Assembly (NCBI RefSeq): GCF_022163125.1
Contig: NZ_CP091881.1
Location: forward strand, 3,906,001 to 3,970,000
Direction of reading: 5' to 3'
DNA from: Paenibacillus sp. HWE-109
Lineage (GTDB): Bacteria; Bacillota; Bacilli; Paenibacillales; NBRC-103111
Length of the DNA stretch: 64,000 nucleotides
Below are positions 61,187 through 64,000 of the stretch, one piece after another. The stretch's first letter is position 1. Every line of letters begins with the position of its first letter. The translations under genes were made by a program, and so were the position numbers. The notes below the pieces were generated by a model. It was not told the DNA's origin and did not search any database. It worked only from the letters and a program-made list of their open reading frames with translations.

Positions 61187-63018
61187 TGTGCTAACCTTCT
61201 TTCTTGCGCAATGACTTGATTATGAGCTTCTGTCTCTGTGTCTATCTCCTTAGCGGCAGCAGCTTGCTCGTCACCAATAGCTTTGGGAGGTTGATCTGCG
61301 TACTGAATTTGATACGTTTGGCGGTAAAGACCTTCCTGTTGGAGCAGATCGAGATGTTTGCCCCTTTGCACAATGCGGCCCTTATCCAACACAATAATTT
61401 CATCCGCATGTTTCAAAGAAGAAATCCGGTGGGCAATAATGAAGGTTGTACGCCCTTTCATAACTTCCCCGAATCCAGCTTGAATTTCATGTTCGGTTTC
61501 CATGTCGACTGCACTGGTTGCGTCATCCAGAACAAGAATTTTCGGATCTTTGAGCAGGGCTCTGGCGATCGCTATCCGCTGTTTCTGACCCCCTGACAAG
61601 CCCAAACCACGCTCGCCGACAACGGTATCATAGCCTTCCGGAAGTTCCATAATGAAATCATGAGCTTTGGATAATTTGGCCGCTCGGACGATCTCTTCCA
61701 TGGACACTTCTTTGCGTCCATAGGCGATATTGTTACGAATTGTCGAAGAAAATAAGAATGTTTCTTGAAATACTGTTGCGATTTGATTGCGGTAGGATTC
61801 TAGCTGCAACGAACGAATATCCTTACCATCTAGTTGAACCTGACCCTCTTTGACGTTATACGCTCTCATGAGCAAGGAAATCACTGTCGTTTTGCCTGAC
61901 CCCGTACTCCCCAGCAGACCGATTACCGATCCTGGAGGCGCGTCTACGGTAAAATCATATAGCGCAGGCTGTTTCTCCGGATAAGCGAAAGTCACATGAT
62001 CGAAGCGCACATGTCCTTGAACGTCTTCCGTTTGCAAAGCCAGGGCATCTTGTTGATCTTTTACATGCATGTACTGATGCAGAATTTCCAGAATTTTCTC
62101 ACCGGAAGCTTTCGTTTGGGTAAAGTTATTGATATGAAAACCCAATCCCCACATCGGTCCAATAATGTACCAGATTAAGCTGAAGCAGGCTACCAATTCG
62201 CCTAGCGTAATCGTGTCCTGAATGACCATATATCCGCCTGCGCCAAGCAAGGTGACGACACTCAGATTCGCCAAGACTTCCATAATCGGAAAATATTTGG
62301 CCCATATCCCGGAAGTTTCGATGTTCATCGTTTTGTAATCTTCATTTCGCGCTGAGAATTTCGTTACCTCATGCGACTCGCGGGCAAATGACTTGACGGT
62401 CCGCACACCTGTGATATTTTCTTGTACCGCTGTCGTCATTGTACTCAGCGATTGTCGGACCATCCGGAAAGCCGGGTGAATTTTACCTTCGAAGCGAATA
62501 GCTGTAAATGCCAGAAAAGGCATTGTAATCATCGTTAGAAGCGCTAGTTTCCAGTTGATCGAGAACATCATGCCCATCCCGAAAACAAGCATTAAGACAA
62601 CGTTCAAAAGCTGAGCAAAACCAAACCCGATAAACTGTCGAATGCCTTCTAAATCCGCTGTCATCCGCGACATCAAATCGCCGGTTCTAGCCTGATCATA
62701 ATACTGAAAAGATAAGTACTGAAGTTTGTTGTAGAGCGCATTCCGTAAGTGATAGGCAACACGATTGCCTAATCTTCCCCCGCATAATCCATGAAGAAAT
62801 TGAAAAATTCCTTTCATTGAAACAACCAGCACGACCACTAAGGCTAACTTGGGAACGAGCTCGAATTGTTTCTTCGCAATTACGTTGTCGATTAAATACC
62901 TGAGTAAATTCGGATACACGAGACCAAGCGCAGTTGCCGTTGCTAAACATAAAATTGCTCCGAAAAATAACTTTCTTTCTGGCCAGAAATACGGCTTCAG
63001 TTGCCTGAACACATCCAC
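61183..63018 (-). CDS. ABC exporter half-transporter with degenerate catalytic site (BmrC/YheI-like)
   Basis: A 611-residue half-transporter with six helices (about 15-310) and a nucleotide-binding domain. Walker A is LGSTGSGKTTVI, the signature LSGGQKQRIAIARALL is intact, but the residue after Walker B is aspartate (LVLDDATSAVD) in place of glutamate. The C-terminal ~30 residues are a charged tail (AIGDEQAAAAKEIDTETEAH). GTG at 63018 has GGAGGGG 9 bases upstream. First gene of a two-gene operon. Confidence 0.93.
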   Translation of the reverse strand: MDVFRQLKPYFWPERKLFFGAILCLATATALGLVYPNLLRYLIDNVIAKKQFELVPKLALVVVLVVSMKGIFQFLHGLCGGRLGNRVAYHLRNALYNKLQYLSFQYYDQARTGDLMSRMTADLEGIRQFIGFGFAQLLNVVLMLVFGMGMMFSINWKLALLTMITMPFLAFTAIRFEGKIHPAFRMVRQSLSTMTTAVQENITGVRTVKSFARESHEVTKFSARNEDYKTMNIETSGIWAKYFPIMEVLANLSVVTLLGAGGYMVIQDTITLGELVACFSLIWYIIGPMWGLGFHINNFTQTKASGEKILEILHQYMHVKDQQDALALQTEDVQGHVRFDHVTFAYPEKQPALYDFTVDAPPGSVIGLLGSTGSGKTTVISLLMRAYNVKEGQVQLDGKDIRSLQLESYRNQIATVFQETFLFSSTIRNNIAYGRKEVSMEEIVRAAKLSKAHDFIMELPEGYDTVVGERGLGLSGGQKQRIAIARALLKDPKILVLDDATSAVDMETEHEIQAGFGEVMKGRTTFIIAHRISSLKHADEIIVLDKGRIVQRGKHLDLLQQEGLYRQTYQIQYADQPPKAIGDEQAAAAKEIDTETEAHNQVIAQERRLAH

Positions 63019-63231
63019 GTCGGGTGTCCCCTCCTCAGAAGGATAATTTGGAAAAGCTAGGTAAGCGTTTTAATACTTAATGAATCTTAACACCATCACT
63101 AGGAGCGAGCAATCAGAGGAAAACAGGATATATACGCTTAATAGACCATAACTTCACAAAATCTTGCAGGAATCCCCCCTATTCTTTAAAATCATCCCGA
63201 TAACCGCCAATGTAAACCCTTACATGACGAT

Positions 63232-63278
63232 ACAAAAAAAAGGGTTGGCCAAGTTCCTAAGAACAGAGCCAACCTTTA
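63232..63278 (-). terminator. Terminator after the dynamin-like gene
   Basis: AAAGGTTGGC and GCCAACCCTTT arms on the minus strand around a ~18-base loop, followed by TTTTTTTT. It sits just after the stop at 63285. The rest of 63019-63284 shows no gene. Confidence 0.9.
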
Positions 63279-63284
63279 GATTTT

Positions 63285-64000
63285 TCAAGATACAAAGCCT
63301 TTTAATTGATGCTGTTTGGATATAAGTTCGTCTAAATCGATCTTCATTTCAAGCGCATCACGCATTCCCTCTGCATGCTCTTGCCACTGTCCAAGCATTC
63401 GCGTCTTCTGCTCAAGCAGCCAGTTGTCCAATTGATTGGCATAAGCCTCTTCAAGTTCCAACGTTCGGAGTTCCATAAAGTGTGCGACAGGCGCTTGAAC
63501 ACGATTTTCCAAATCTGCACGCAATTTGCTTTTGCCATCGCCCTCGAAAAATTGCTTAGGATTTTTGAAATGACTTTGCAGCAGCTTGAGTGTAACCTCC
63601 GGGACTTCCAGCTTCGCTGATATTTCAGGTGTAACGAATGCTGTTGATTCATACACGCCGCTTTCGTAACCATCCATGACTTGGCGAAGCTGCTCTTCCC
63701 AGCGTTTGACTCGATTGCCGCTGATCGCATTCATGCGATTCTCAACCCGAAGCGTCGTTGCCAACACTTCTTGCGACAAATCGTACCCAATCATGCGCAG
63801 CAATTCATTCCACGCGGACTGAAGGGCTTGCTTGGGATCTCTGGCTTCATCACGGAATGTGGACGGATTAAAAGCATAATTGTAAAGCTCGCCAAAGCGA
63901 TATGTTGTCCGCTGCTTCACATAGTATAAAAGCTCCTGGATTTCTTTTTTCAGTTCTTTGATGTCGGCATCAAACCAAGTTGCGGCCACGAGATCAGCCC
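63285..64000 (-). CDS. Dynamin-like GTPase family protein, C-terminal fragment (tentative)
   Basis: The last ~238 residues of a larger protein; the frame continues past the right edge (ADLV precedes AATWFDADIKEL). The visible part is strongly helical and charged, with LYYVKQRTTYRFGELYNYAF and AFNPSTF, a pattern I recall from the C-terminal region of Bacillus DynA-type bacterial dynamins, which tether and fuse membranes. The GTPase motifs would lie outside the window, so the family is not proven. Confidence 0.55.
   Translation of the reverse strand, partial: ADLVAATWFDADIKELKKEIQELLYYVKQRTTYRFGELYNYAFNPSTFRDEARDPKQALQSAWNELLRMIGYDLSQEVLATTLRVENRMNAISGNRVKRWEEQLRQVMDGYESGVYESTAFVTPEISAKLEVPEVTLKLLQSHFKNPKQFFEGDGKSKLRADLENRVQAPVAHFMELRTLELEEAYANQLDNWLLEQKTRMLGQWQEHAEGMRDALEMKIDLDELISKQHQLKGFVS

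Overview
The window looks like a chromosomal segment of a spore-forming, low-to-mid GC Bacillota bacterium, most likely Paenibacillus or a close relative. The reasons are AGGAGG-type ribosome binding sites with frequent GTG and TTG starts, a Spo0M homologue, YesM/YesN-type two-component systems beside CUT1 sugar ABC transporters, a giant surface protein with S-layer-homology (SLH) domains, and ParE/ParC genes of Gram-positive type. No rRNA, tRNA or CRISPR array was seen. All family assignments come from reading motifs in the translated sequence; no database search was run.

Layout. 0-3.2 kb: a sugar ABC import system (permease fragment, solute-binding lipoprotein) with an AraC-type response regulator. 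3.2-4.7 kb: non-coding repeats (three tandem ~0.31-0.33 kb units, a G-rich pentamer array, a terminator). 4.8-11.3 kb: one 2179-residue secreted protein, read here as a GH87-type alpha-1,3-glucanase with many N-terminal trefoil-like repeats and three C-terminal SLH domains. 11.4-13.9 kb: a nested satellite of ~480-510 bp units carrying decamer minisatellites. 13.9-17.3 kb: aquaporin, a decayed class II aldolase, FucU mutarotase and a divergent LacI regulator with matching palindromic operators. 17.5-19.2 kb: a complete IS1182-family insertion sequence. 19.3-24.7 kb: a small SDR/VOC cluster, a secreted beta-helix protein with its AraC regulator, and a hypothetical gene. 24.7-34.3 kb: a sialic-acid catabolic operon (ABC importer, nanA, nanE, nanK) with a divergent YesN/YesM-type two-component system, followed by cidA/cidB-like genes. 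35.7-41.8 kb: spo0M, an ADP-ribosyltransferase-fold-like protein, an oxidoreductase/MarR divergent pair, a PhnB-like protein, cardiolipin synthase and a small protein. 41.9-47.7 kb: the glycogen operon glgBCDA. 47.9-51.6 kb: a foldase-like protein, an RNA-modification pair (SAM methyltransferase, pseudouridine synthase), MarR, and a 55-codon gene. 51.5-64 kb: parC/parE, an ABC-2 export system with an SGNH hydrolase, a heterodimeric ABC exporter, and the end of a dynamin-like gene.

The main theme is carbohydrate capture at the cell surface and its control: two CUT1 importers, a surface glucanase, a secreted beta-helix protein, fucose and sialic-acid genes, and glycogen storage. The most unusual non-coding content is a set of dispersed and tandem intergenic repeat families (at 3.3-4.2, 4.5, 11.5-13.9, 14.8, 17.4, 36.7-37.0 and 59.1 kb) that share short inverted motifs and look like related elements amplified between genes.
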